The notes beneath the pieces were generated by a model. The model made no database searches. It was not told the DNA's origin and was given only the letters and a program-made list of their open reading frames with translations. A program made the translations under genes and the position numbers. A stretch of DNA of 5,339 nt, from NCBI GenBank assembly GCA_022616575.1, contig JAKEEN010000283.1, positions 1 to 5,339 on the forward strand, read 5' to 3'. How positions within the stretch are numbered: position 1 is the first letter of the stretch; every line of letters begins with the position of its first letter. This DNA is from Flammeovirgaceae bacterium (GTDB taxonomy: Bacteria; Bacteroidota; Bacteroidia; Cytophagales; Cyclobacteriaceae). Positions 1 to 5,339 of this stretch are shown here, piece by piece.

Positions 1-14
1 ACTCATTTTTAGGT

Positions 15-233
15 ATGCGCCAACTCTTCACAATCATGCTTTCCTGTTTACTGATGGCGGTATCAGTGTCCTGTTCCAAAAAAGGAAATGCAAGGAGTGC
101 GGTTGTAGTCAGGCCAAAATATCATCATAGCTGGTATAAAGACTATACCCACAAAAGGAAGTGGCACATTGGGCGTATTATACGTTTTCAACCCGAGAAG
201 CAAGGGGTGAAACGGGTGAAGATGAAACTCTGA
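15..233 (+). CDS. Small, strongly basic putative lipoprotein (hypothetical)
   Basis: Encodes 72 residues. Residues 1-19 form a short charged start (MRQ) and a hydrophobic stretch ending in SVSC, a relaxed lipobox with Cys20 as the likely lipidated residue. Position -3 is Ser rather than the usual Leu, which Bacteroidota tolerate. The predicted mature part of about 53 residues has 16 Lys/Arg against one Asp and one Glu, plus four His and two Trp. A rough KYHHSWYKDY core is followed by a basic tail ending in KMKL. I do not recognise a family. Its charge would suit contact with lipopolysaccharide, peptidoglycan or nucleic acid, but that is inference. The start is uncertain: the frame stays open to the window edge, and the AGG before this ATG lies too close to act as a normal ribosome site. 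The signal peptide nevertheless begins naturally at this Met. Downstream lies an inverted repeat and then the convergent regulator gene. Confidence 0.55.
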   Translation: MRQLFTIMLSCLLMAVSVSCSKKGNARSAVVVRPKYHHSWYKDYTHKRKWHIGRIIRFQPEKQGVKRVKMKL

Positions 234-242
234 ATTCGTTGA

Positions 243-331
243 TAGTTGTTAGTTGTTCGTGGAGGCGGAGAAAAAAAATGCCCAAACAAAGCACCATCAA
301 CTAATATCTAATAACTAGCAACTAACAACTA
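243..331. repeat. Short imperfect inverted repeat (left of the TetR gene)
   Basis: The arms are 243-257 (TAGTTGTTAGTTGTT) and 317-331, complementary at 14 of 15 positions, separated by 59 nt. Further TAGTTGAT/ATCAACTA-like copies occur just outside or inside the arms (238-245, 296-303), so several registers of pairing are possible. The core holds GTGGAGGCGGA (259-269) followed by eight A. The right arm runs into the regulator gene and provides its TAG stop (329-331 on the minus strand). The build resembles the second inverted repeat at 967-1075: similar size, AACT/AGTT-rich arms, and a GTGGAG...GCGGA core. It could be a small non-autonomous or REP-like intergenic repeat. The stem-loop might also serve as a transcript end for both converging genes, but the long loop makes it a poor intrinsic terminator. 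Confidence 0.6.
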
Positions 332-958
332 AGACAGTCCCTTCACTACCAATTCAATATTTCTGCGAAAGAAAATTCTTAGCGTTCCCAATTGATTAAG
401 ATGGGAAGCAAGGACTGAACCAAAAAGCACCGTAGTAAACAGATGCGTAATGTCGCGCGTGGATGTAGTTTTCGTGATTTCTTTCTTAAAAATTGCTTCC
501 AGCGTAAATTTCTCAATCATCTGATCGAACGAAATAATCTCAATGTTCTGAACATCTACAACTGACGGAAACAACAATTGCTTCTCCTCTGGCTTCACGG
601 GAAATGGTTTTGGCGAACGTTTTACATCGGCTAAATACCCGATCAGACTTAATACAATGCCGGGCCTTAGTTCACATTCTTCGCTTAGTTTATCACTCAG
701 ATAGTAAATCCCTTGCAAGCCTTCTTTCGGTTTTGATTTCAACTCTACTGATTTATCGAGGCACCAAATTCTAAAATAATAGAGTAACAGGTCTTCCTTT
801 TGCGGAAAGTATTTAAAGAAAGTGACCTTTGAAATTTTCACCTTATCGCAAAGTGTCTCTACATATAGATCTTCAAATGGCTTTTTGCCAACCATTTTTA
901 AAGTATGTTCAAGAACCTGAACTTTTAGTCGTGCTGCTTTTTCTTTTCGTAAACTCAT
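329..958 (-). CDS. TetR/AcrR-family transcriptional regulator
   Basis: A 209-residue protein, a normal length for TetR regulators. The N-terminal DNA-binding domain covers about residues 8-60. Helix 1 includes VQVLEHTLKMVGKKPFEDL, helix 2 LYVETLCDKV (31-40), and helix 3 with the turn is KISKVTFFKYFPQKEDLL (41-58), matching the family pattern of V-S-x-x-T-F-Y-x-Y-F-x-x-K-E-x-L. Residues 65-209 are the divergent ligand/dimerisation domain, ending in helices with the typical LFTTVLFGSVLASHLNQ stretch. The ligand and targets cannot be read from sequence. The gene is divergent from ggt with 149 bp between start codons, so self-regulation or control of ggt is possible but unproven. The ATG is preceded only by AAAGA. 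The stop codon lies inside the flanking inverted repeat, and the second repeat begins 8 bp upstream of the start. Confidence 0.88.
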   Translation of the reverse strand: MSLRKEKAARLKVQVLEHTLKMVGKKPFEDLYVETLCDKVKISKVTFFKYFPQKEDLLLYYFRIWCLDKSVELKSKPKEGLQGIYYLSDKLSEECELRPGIVLSLIGYLADVKRSPKPFPVKPEEKQLLFPSVVDVQNIEIISFDQMIEKFTLEAIFKKEITKTTSTRDITHLFTTVLFGSVLASHLNQLGTLRIFFRRNIELVVKGLS

Positions 959-966
959 TCTTTGGT

Positions 967-1075
967 AAGTTGTCAGTTAATAGTTATCAGTTAATAGTGA
1001 GTGTGGGACTTGTGTATTGGGTGTGGAGAACGCGGATTTGAAATCTTTCCCCTGATAACTATTAACTGATAACTT
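967..1075. repeat. Inverted repeat between the TetR and ggt genes
   Basis: Two 24-base arms at 967-990 and 1052-1075 are complementary at 23 of 24 positions; the single mismatch is in the left arm at G972, where A would pair. They are separated by 61 nt. The left region also contains the direct repeat CAGTTAATAG at 974-983 and 988-997, a 14 bp period. The core holds GTGGAGAACGCGGA (1023-1036), resembling the core of the repeat at 243-331. The element lies wholly in the gap between divergent genes, so it must sit inside or beside the promoter of at least one of them. In RNA it could form a strong hairpin. It is far longer than a usual TetR operator. A small mobile or REP-like element is the preferred reading, with a regulatory hairpin as the alternative. 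Confidence 0.75.
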
Positions 1076-1076
1076 A

Positions 1077-1084
1077 TAACTTTA
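1077..1084 (+). promoter_or_regulatory. Possible Bacteroidota -7 element for ggt
   Basis: TAACTTTA matches the Bacteroidota -7 consensus TAnnTTTG at five of the six fixed positions. It lies 23 bp before the ggt start and directly abuts the right arm of the inverted repeat. No convincing -33 TTTG box is seen at the expected distance, because that position falls within the repeat. This is a weak, sequence-only call. Confidence 0.2.
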
Positions 1085-1096
1085 TGGATTCTTAAC

Positions 1097-1104
1097 CAAA
1101 GTTA
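1097..1104 (-). promoter_or_regulatory. Possible Bacteroidota -7 element for the TetR gene
   Basis: Read on the minus strand this is TAACTTTG, a full match to the fixed positions of the TAnnTTTG consensus. It lies immediately before the ggt start codon on the opposite strand. No clear -33 box is seen upstream of it. If used, the regulator transcript would carry a leader of roughly 130 nt containing the entire inverted repeat at 967-1075, and the promoter would overlap the translation start of ggt. Confidence 0.22.
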
Positions 1105-1107
1105 AAG

Positions 1108-2817
1108 ATGATGAATCGCTTTTATTTCCTGCTAGTTGTCATTGCTACAGTTGCCTGTAATAGCGCCAGCAAGCGGGTACGTACCCATGGCCTTATTGCA
1201 GACTCTGCCATGGTTGTTTCAGCACACCCTATTGCATCGCAAATTGGGGTTGATATTATTCACAAAGGTGGAAATGCGGTGGATGCAGCTATCGCAGTTC
1301 AGTTTGCATTAACAGTGGTATTTCCGGAAGCGGGCAATATTGGAGGCGGAGGATTTATGGTGTATCGCCAGGCCGATGGAGGTTTATCCGCGCTTGACTT
1401 CAGAGAGCGGGCACCAGCACAGTCAAGTCGCGATATGTATCTTGATTCAGCTGGCAACGTTGTTGAGGGATTGAGCACATATGGTCATTTGTCTTCCGGT
1501 ATTCCGGGGTCAGTGGACGGAATGATTGTATCGCATCAAAAGTATGGTTCGCTGCCATGGAGAGATTTAGTCCAACCCGCCATTAACCTTGCATTAAATG
1601 GTCACGTACTCACGGAGAAAGCAAGCAATCATATCAATGACATTCAGGATGATTTAAGAAAATATAATTCAGTAATGCCTGAATTTTTGCTACGGGAGTG
1701 GCACGCAGGCGATACAATCAAGTGGGAAAACCTGGGCCACACTCTTGAACGAATTCGTGATCAGGGTCGGGCTGGATTCTATGAAGGAAAAACAGCCGAT
1801 GATCTTGTATCAGAAATGAAGCGCGGAAAGGGAATCATCACGCATGATGACCTGAAGAATTATAAATCCAGGTGGCTTGAACCCATAACAGCAAATTATA
1901 AGGACTACAAAATCATTTCAATGCCCCCACCTTCAAGTGGTGGAATTGCCGTCATTCAAATGTTAAAGAGTATTGAACCTTATCCGATTAAAGAGTGGGG
2001 TCATAACAGTGCTAAGACTGTTCACCTGCTTACAGAAGTAGAGCGAAGGGCCTTTGCTGACCGGTCAGTTTATTTAGGTGACCCAGATTTTTTCAACGTT
2101 CCCTCAAAAGAATTGATTGCAGATAGTTACATCAGGCAACGGATGAGTGATTTCAGCATGGAGCGTGCCTCTGTCAGCAGCACAATCCGAGAGGGAAAAA
2201 TAGTTGGCTATGAATCTTCAGAAACAACGCACATTTCGATTGTTGATACGCAAGGCAATGCTGTAGCAATAACTACAACGCTTAATGATTGGTTTGGCTC
2301 TCGCATTGTGGTAGCGGGTTCAGGTTTCTTTTTAAATGATGAAATGGATGACTTCAGCATGAAACCAGGGGTACCTAATGTGTATGGTTTGATTGGTGGA
2401 AAAGGAAACGAAATTCAACCGGGTAAAACTATGCTCAGCTCAATGACACCAACCATCATTGAGAAAAACGGACAATTATTTATGGTGGTTGGCTCACCGG
2501 GTGGCTCTAGAATCATAACTTCCGTGTTTCAAACTATAGTTAATGTGTTAGAGTTTGATATGACCATGCAGGAAGCGGTGAATGCCAAAAAAATTCATAG
2601 TCAATGGCTCCCGGATGCAATATTTCCTGAGCCGGGGGCCTTATTAAAGGATGATAGTTTACGACTGGTTTCAATGAAACATTCAGTGAAACAGCTTAGC
2701 GATTTGGAGGAACGTCTCACCTCGCTGGGGCGGGTGGATGCCGTTTTGAAACGTGCTGATAAAAAATTAGAAGGAGGCGCGGACCCCCGCGGTGATGATG
2801 CAGCAAGAGGGTATTAG
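1108..2817 (+). CDS. ggt: Gamma-glutamyltransferase precursor (lipoprotein-type)
   Basis: Transfers or hydrolyses the gamma-glutamyl group of glutathione and related peptides outside the cytoplasm. The 569 residues match the family length (E. coli enzyme about 580). Residues 1-16 are a signal, with Cys17 in TVAC suggesting lipidation rather than release. The early GGNAVDAAIAVQFAL block (54-68) and GGGGFMVYR (79-87) are typical. Arg99 in DFRERAP corresponds to the gamma-glutamyl-binding Arg114 of E. coli. Self-cleavage should occur before Thr373 in ETTHISIVD, giving subunits of about 355 and 197 residues; Thr373 is also the nucleophile. Asn393, Glu412, Asp415, Ser444-Ser445 and GSPGGSR (462-468) fit the substrate pocket and oxyanion hole. 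The lid loop is present, with Tyr426 matching E. coli Tyr444. The C-terminus GGADPRGDDAARGY is a family hallmark. The start could be either of two adjacent ATGs (1108 or 1111). The stop is one base from the convergent caspase gene's stop. Confidence 0.96.
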   Translation: MMNRFYFLLVVIATVACNSASKRVRTHGLIADSAMVVSAHPIASQIGVDIIHKGGNAVDAAIAVQFALTVVFPEAGNIGGGGFMVYRQADGGLSALDFRERAPAQSSRDMYLDSAGNVVEGLSTYGHLSSGIPGSVDGMIVSHQKYGSLPWRDLVQPAINLALNGHVLTEKASNHINDIQDDLRKYNSVMPEFLLREWHAGDTIKWENLGHTLERIRDQGRAGFYEGKTADDLVSEMKRGKGIITHDDLKNYKSRWLEPITANYKDYKIISMPPPSSGGIAVIQMLKSIEPYPIKEWGHNSAKTVHLLTEVERRAFADRSVYLGDPDFFNVPSKELIADSYIRQRMSDFSMERASVSSTIREGKIVGYESSETTHISIVDTQGNAVAITTTLNDWFGSRIVVAGSGFFLNDEMDDFSMKPGVPNVYGLIGGKGNEIQPGKTMLSSMTPTIIEKNGQLFMVVGSPGGSRIITSVFQTIVNVLEFDMTMQEAVNAKKIHSQWLPDAIFPEPGALLKDDSLRLVSMKHSVKQLSDLEERLTSLGRVDAVLKRADKKLEGGADPRGDDAARGY

Positions 2818-2818
2818 T

Positions 2819-4819
2819 TTATTTTCTTTTATAAAACACCATCTCCCCTCCTTCATCGCCCAGTGCTTTTAACGGATTGCCAATCGGTGTTTGGTTGGTG
2901 TCTTCAGCTACCTGCGTTTTTACAAACTGTACAAGTTCGGATACAGCAAATTTGTCTTTTTCATTTTGCTCTAAAAATTGAATGAGGCGTTTCGCAAATG
3001 GGCTGTTGTTTCCGACTGCACCATCTGAGACAGTTTCCAATCTTCCAGACGCAAGGCCCCAACGTGAGCGAAATTTTTCTACATTATCGGTGTACCCTCT
3101 TCGCGCATCGGCAAATAATGCACCGGAGAAACAGGCATCAGCTACGAGAAAGGTATGTTGAGAATTTATGTTTCCGAGAACTTTCAAAATTTCCGTATTG
3201 GAAATGTACTCACCACTTGAATTCACTTTAGCTTCAAACGGAATCCAGTAACCCTCATTCAGCAAATCATCAAAGTATCCGTGACCCGAAAAATAAACTA
3301 CCAGGTTATCGTTCTGACTGATTTTTTCAATGAGGCTTCTCAGGCTGTTGTAAATGTTTGATCGAGTGGCCTGCTCATCTTTTAGTACGGTGACATTGGC
3401 AAACTCAAAATTATATCTGCCCATCAGAATAGAAGCAATATCTGTGGCGTCTTTCACTGCATTGTTCAGTTTGGGCCAGTACGTATAATTGTTGATGCCT
3501 ATAACCAACAAGTGATTCTTCGCTGTGGCAGGATTATAGTCTTCACCATCGGCACTCTTGCGTGCAATGACAAACTTTTTAAGTGCAATGTTGTCATTCA
3601 CATCAGTCACTTCCATGTTGATAAAATTATCGCCCATGGAAAGTGGAATGTTAATCAAGAAGTTCCCGTTATCACGAACGGGTGTTTCAATTCCATTAAT
3701 TTTAAGCGACCGGACTCCTGATTCATCGGTAACAATACCACGCAAGTCAACAATATCAGCATACACTCTGACACGATTTTCAATAATGTTAGGTGGATTG
3801 GAAACAAGGATGAGGGGCGCTGATTTATCTTTCGTGTCTTTAAATCGAATAGCAGGTGTAATATTTAAGGACTCTACATTCCAAAATGAAATACCGTCAC
3901 CAAATTCTTCAAATGCTGCAATCTCCTTCCCACCCGGACTAATTGCCATTTTAAAAACCTGGCTTTTAAACCTATCGAGTTTCTGTGCGATCAGGCCAGT
4001 TGAAATGTTGTAAAAATGAACTGCATATTTTTCCAGAGCAGCCCCCAGGTATTTTCCATCATGACTGAATTCAAGATCATAAATCCAACCGCGTTGTGGA
4101 AATTCCTTGAGCTTATTGCCTGTGTCTGTTTCCCATAAATAAATAACTTTATCATCTCCACCACTGGCCAGTGTTTTTCCGTCAGGCGAGAACGCCAGCG
4201 ACCGTACCCAGTCTTTATGTCCTTCAATTTTTTTGATGAGATTGCCGGTAGTCGTTTCATAAATCAGAATAAATCGTTCAGCTCCACCAACCGCAACATA
4301 TTTTCCGTTGCTCGAAATATCAACACTACGAATTGCTTTCTGAAAATCTTTCTTGGTGTACACTACTGCATTAGTCGTCAAATCCCAAAGTTTTACTGTA
4401 CCGTCTTCTCCTACCGAGATGACCAATTTTTCACTTCCGGCAAACCCCGCGCCTAATACTGCATCTTCATGTCCATCCAATGTTGCCGTAACTTCACCTT
4501 CTGGCATTTTCCAAATTTTTATTTTCTTATCAGCTCCCGCAGTTACCATCAGGGTACCGGAACTACTAAAGCCTATATCATTAATTGTTCTTGTATGCCC
4601 GGCTTTTATTTTGTTAATGCTCCCCGTTAATTCTTTAATTTTTGTGTCATTACCGGAATTATATAGTGTAGTACTGCTGCCATCGGCCATCACAAAAAAT
4701 TGGTTGTCGGGTGTGAACCGAAAGGTTGAAACGCCCTTCGCATGAATGATTATCTTTTGAAGGTCCTGGGCAAGTGCACAGGACGAAATCAAAAAAAAGA
4801 GTAGTCCTGTAATTTTCAT
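2819..4819 (-). CDS. Exported WD40-propeller / Ig-like / caspase (peptidase C14) protein
   Basis: A 666-residue protein. Residues 1-18 are a Sec signal ending in ALAQ. Cys14 in ISSC also fits a lipobox, so lipidation is an alternative. Residues about 22-317 hold seven WD40-like repeats (near 22, 70, 115, 158, 200, 243 and 284), enough for a closed seven-bladed propeller. The second and fifth are most canonical (AGHT...IKIWK; GHKD...IYLWE). Residues about 334-421 resemble a bacterial Ig-like domain, with GIVTDESGVRSLKING and a GDNFINMEVTDVNDN end. The caspase domain runs from about 434 to the end: LLVIGINNY, YFSGHG with His513, and ADACFSG with Cys563 give an intact dyad. Asp561 before Cys563 suggests metacaspase-like Arg/Lys preference at P1, which is inference. 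A basic loop at 572-593 could be a processing site. Residues 639-666 (EDTNQTPIGNPL...GDEGGEMVF) match the usual end of bacterial caspase domains. Its start lies 6 bp after the barrel gene's stop, so the two are probably co-transcribed. Substrate and role are unknown. Confidence 0.9.
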   Translation of the reverse strand: MKITGLLFFLISSCALAQDLQKIIIHAKGVSTFRFTPDNQFFVMADGSSTTLYNSGNDTKIKELTGSINKIKAGHTRTINDIGFSSSGTLMVTAGADKKIKIWKMPEGEVTATLDGHEDAVLGAGFAGSEKLVISVGEDGTVKLWDLTTNAVVYTKKDFQKAIRSVDISSNGKYVAVGGAERFILIYETTTGNLIKKIEGHKDWVRSLAFSPDGKTLASGGDDKVIYLWETDTGNKLKEFPQRGWIYDLEFSHDGKYLGAALEKYAVHFYNISTGLIAQKLDRFKSQVFKMAISPGGKEIAAFEEFGDGISFWNVESLNITPAIRFKDTKDKSAPLILVSNPPNIIENRVRVYADIVDLRGIVTDESGVRSLKINGIETPVRDNGNFLINIPLSMGDNFINMEVTDVNDNIALKKFVIARKSADGEDYNPATAKNHLLVIGINNYTYWPKLNNAVKDATDIASILMGRYNFEFANVTVLKDEQATRSNIYNSLRSLIEKISQNDNLVVYFSGHGYFDDLLNEGYWIPFEAKVNSSGEYISNTEILKVLGNINSQHTFLVADACFSGALFADARRGYTDNVEKFRSRWGLASGRLETVSDGAVGNNSPFAKRLIQFLEQNEKDKFAVSELVQFVKTQVAEDTNQTPIGNPLKALGDEGGEMVFYKRK

Positions 4820-4825
4820 GATGGT

Positions 4826-5339
4826 TTATTTTCGTTTTGTAAAATTGTACGTGAGGCCTACCCTAAATTCAATAAGAGGGGCCTCTAGAACATTTTTCCG
4901 TTCGGCAAAAAAGAATGCATCTGAATATGTTTTAATACCTATATCTGGTGCATTTAAGTAAAACTTATCATTCAGTTTGATCATTGCGCCAAGATTGATT
5001 CCAATTCCGTTTGAACGATTAGCCAATCGATAACTGTCCATGTCCATGTACATTTCAAATTTGTAATAGCTAAGCAACAGATAGGGCCTGAAACCTACTT
5101 TCCGGCTAGCTGATAACCTCAGGTTCACTCCATACATTTGATGGTTGGCTTCATAATCGCCAAAATCGAAATTATTTTGCCCATCCATTTCCAACTGCAT
5201 TTTTCCTTCAAACGATTTAGTCCAGAAAGCACCTAAAGCAAGTCGTTGTCCAATGTGAAAATTAATTTCTCCCGTTACAGTAGGACTATAGTATTCATAC
5301 TTGAATGCAATGGGGTTATAATCTCCCTGTTGAATTCCA
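4826..5339 (-). CDS. Outer-membrane beta-barrel protein, C-terminal part (5' end beyond window)
   Basis: The frame is open from the stop at 4826 to the window edge, giving 170 visible residues. An internal Met at 5198-5200 is not a credible start, because the upstream codons continue barrel-like sequence (GEINFHIGQRLALGALW). The visible part consists of alternating-residue amphipathic strands rich in Tyr, Phe and Gly, such as YGVNLRLSAS, RPYLLLSYYKFEMYM, GIGINLGAMIKL, KFYLNAPDIGIKT and EFRVGLTYNF. The last (RVGLTYNF, 4841-4864) fits the BAM-recognised beta-signal pattern polar-x-Gly-x-x-aromatic-x-Phe. Unusually, four residues (TKRK) follow the final Phe. I see no features of PorP/SprF, TonB-dependent receptors or OmpA domains in this part, so the specific family stays open. 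The gene precedes the WD40-caspase gene by 6 bp and is its likely operon partner. Confidence 0.75.
   Translation of the reverse strand, partial: GIQQGDYNPIAFKYEYYSPTVTGEINFHIGQRLALGAFWTKSFEGKMQLEMDGQNNFDFGDYEANHQMYGVNLRLSASRKVGFRPYLLLSYYKFEMYMDMDSYRLANRSNGIGINLGAMIKLNDKFYLNAPDIGIKTYSDAFFFAERKNVLEAPLIEFRVGLTYNFTKRK

Noticed and set aside
271..295. Possible intrinsic terminator for the regulator gene (run of eight T on the minus strand after GTGC...GCAT)
   Set aside because: The stem is only three to four pairs with a large loop, too weak to call; kept only as part of the repeat description.
829..1041. Plus-strand open frame overlapping the regulator start and the inverted repeat
   Set aside because: It is antisense to a clear TetR N-terminus and runs through the repeat; the product shows no domain.
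967..1075. CRISPR-like or TetR-operator reading of the AACT/AGTT-rich arms
   Set aside because: There are only two inverted arms and no spaced direct-repeat array, and the arms are much longer than a usual TetR operator.
2819..2960. Type IX secretion C-terminal domain on the caspase protein
   Set aside because: The C-terminus is explained by the end of the caspase domain; no extra beta-sandwich domain with the typical terminal motifs follows.
3558..4013. Plus-strand open frame of 151 codons opposite the caspase/WD40 gene
   Set aside because: It is antisense to a well-supported domain protein and its translation shows no recognisable features. The same holds for 2998-3231, 3512-3721, 4217-4456 and 4353-4745, and for the minus-strand frame 3991-4260.
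2819..4819. Caspase gene as an antiphage abortive-infection effector
   Set aside because: The export signal places it outside the cytoplasm, and no defence genes are visible nearby.
4826..5339. PorP/SprF-type identity for the barrel protein
   Set aside because: PorP/SprF genes often neighbour secreted-protein genes in this phylum, but the visible strands show no features I would use to assign that family.

Overview
The window looks like chromosome from a member of the Bacteroidota, probably Cytophagales-like. This rests on several soft signs: two lipoproteins with relaxed lipoboxes, start codons preceded by A-rich stretches rather than a strong Shine-Dalgarno, a Sec-exported WD40-caspase protein, an outer-membrane beta-barrel gene beside it, and moderate-to-low GC. 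No rRNA, tRNA, CRISPR array, transposase or phage gene is visible, and the taxonomic guess is an inference.

Left part (1-1107): a tiny, very basic lipoprotein gene (15-233, +) is followed by a TetR/AcrR-type regulator on the minus strand (329-958). The regulator gene is bracketed by two short imperfect inverted repeats of about 90-110 bp, at 243-331 and 967-1075. Each has arms built from AACT/AGTT-rich units around a 59-61 nt core. The first supplies the regulator's stop codon and the second fills much of the 149 bp gap to the divergent ggt gene.

Middle (1108-2817, +): a complete gamma-glutamyltransferase precursor with catalytic Thr373, the lid loop and the oxyanion serines all recognisable, and an N-terminal lipoprotein-like signal. 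It should hydrolyse or transfer the gamma-glutamyl group of glutathione and related peptides outside the cytoplasm.

Right part (2819-5339, -): a two-gene minus-strand unit running in from beyond the window. It starts with the C-terminal part of an outer-membrane beta-barrel protein (4826-5339, 5' end missing). After a 6 bp gap comes a 666-residue exported protein made of a seven-bladed WD40 propeller, an Ig-like domain and a C-terminal caspase (C14) domain with an intact His513/Cys563 dyad. This unit converges on ggt with one base between the two stop codons.

The most interesting object is the exported WD40-Ig-caspase coupled to an outer-membrane protein. Caspase-WD40 combinations are known in bacteria, but an envelope-located one tied to a barrel protein suggests an uncharacterised surface or periplasmic protease module. 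No function can be assigned from sequence alone.
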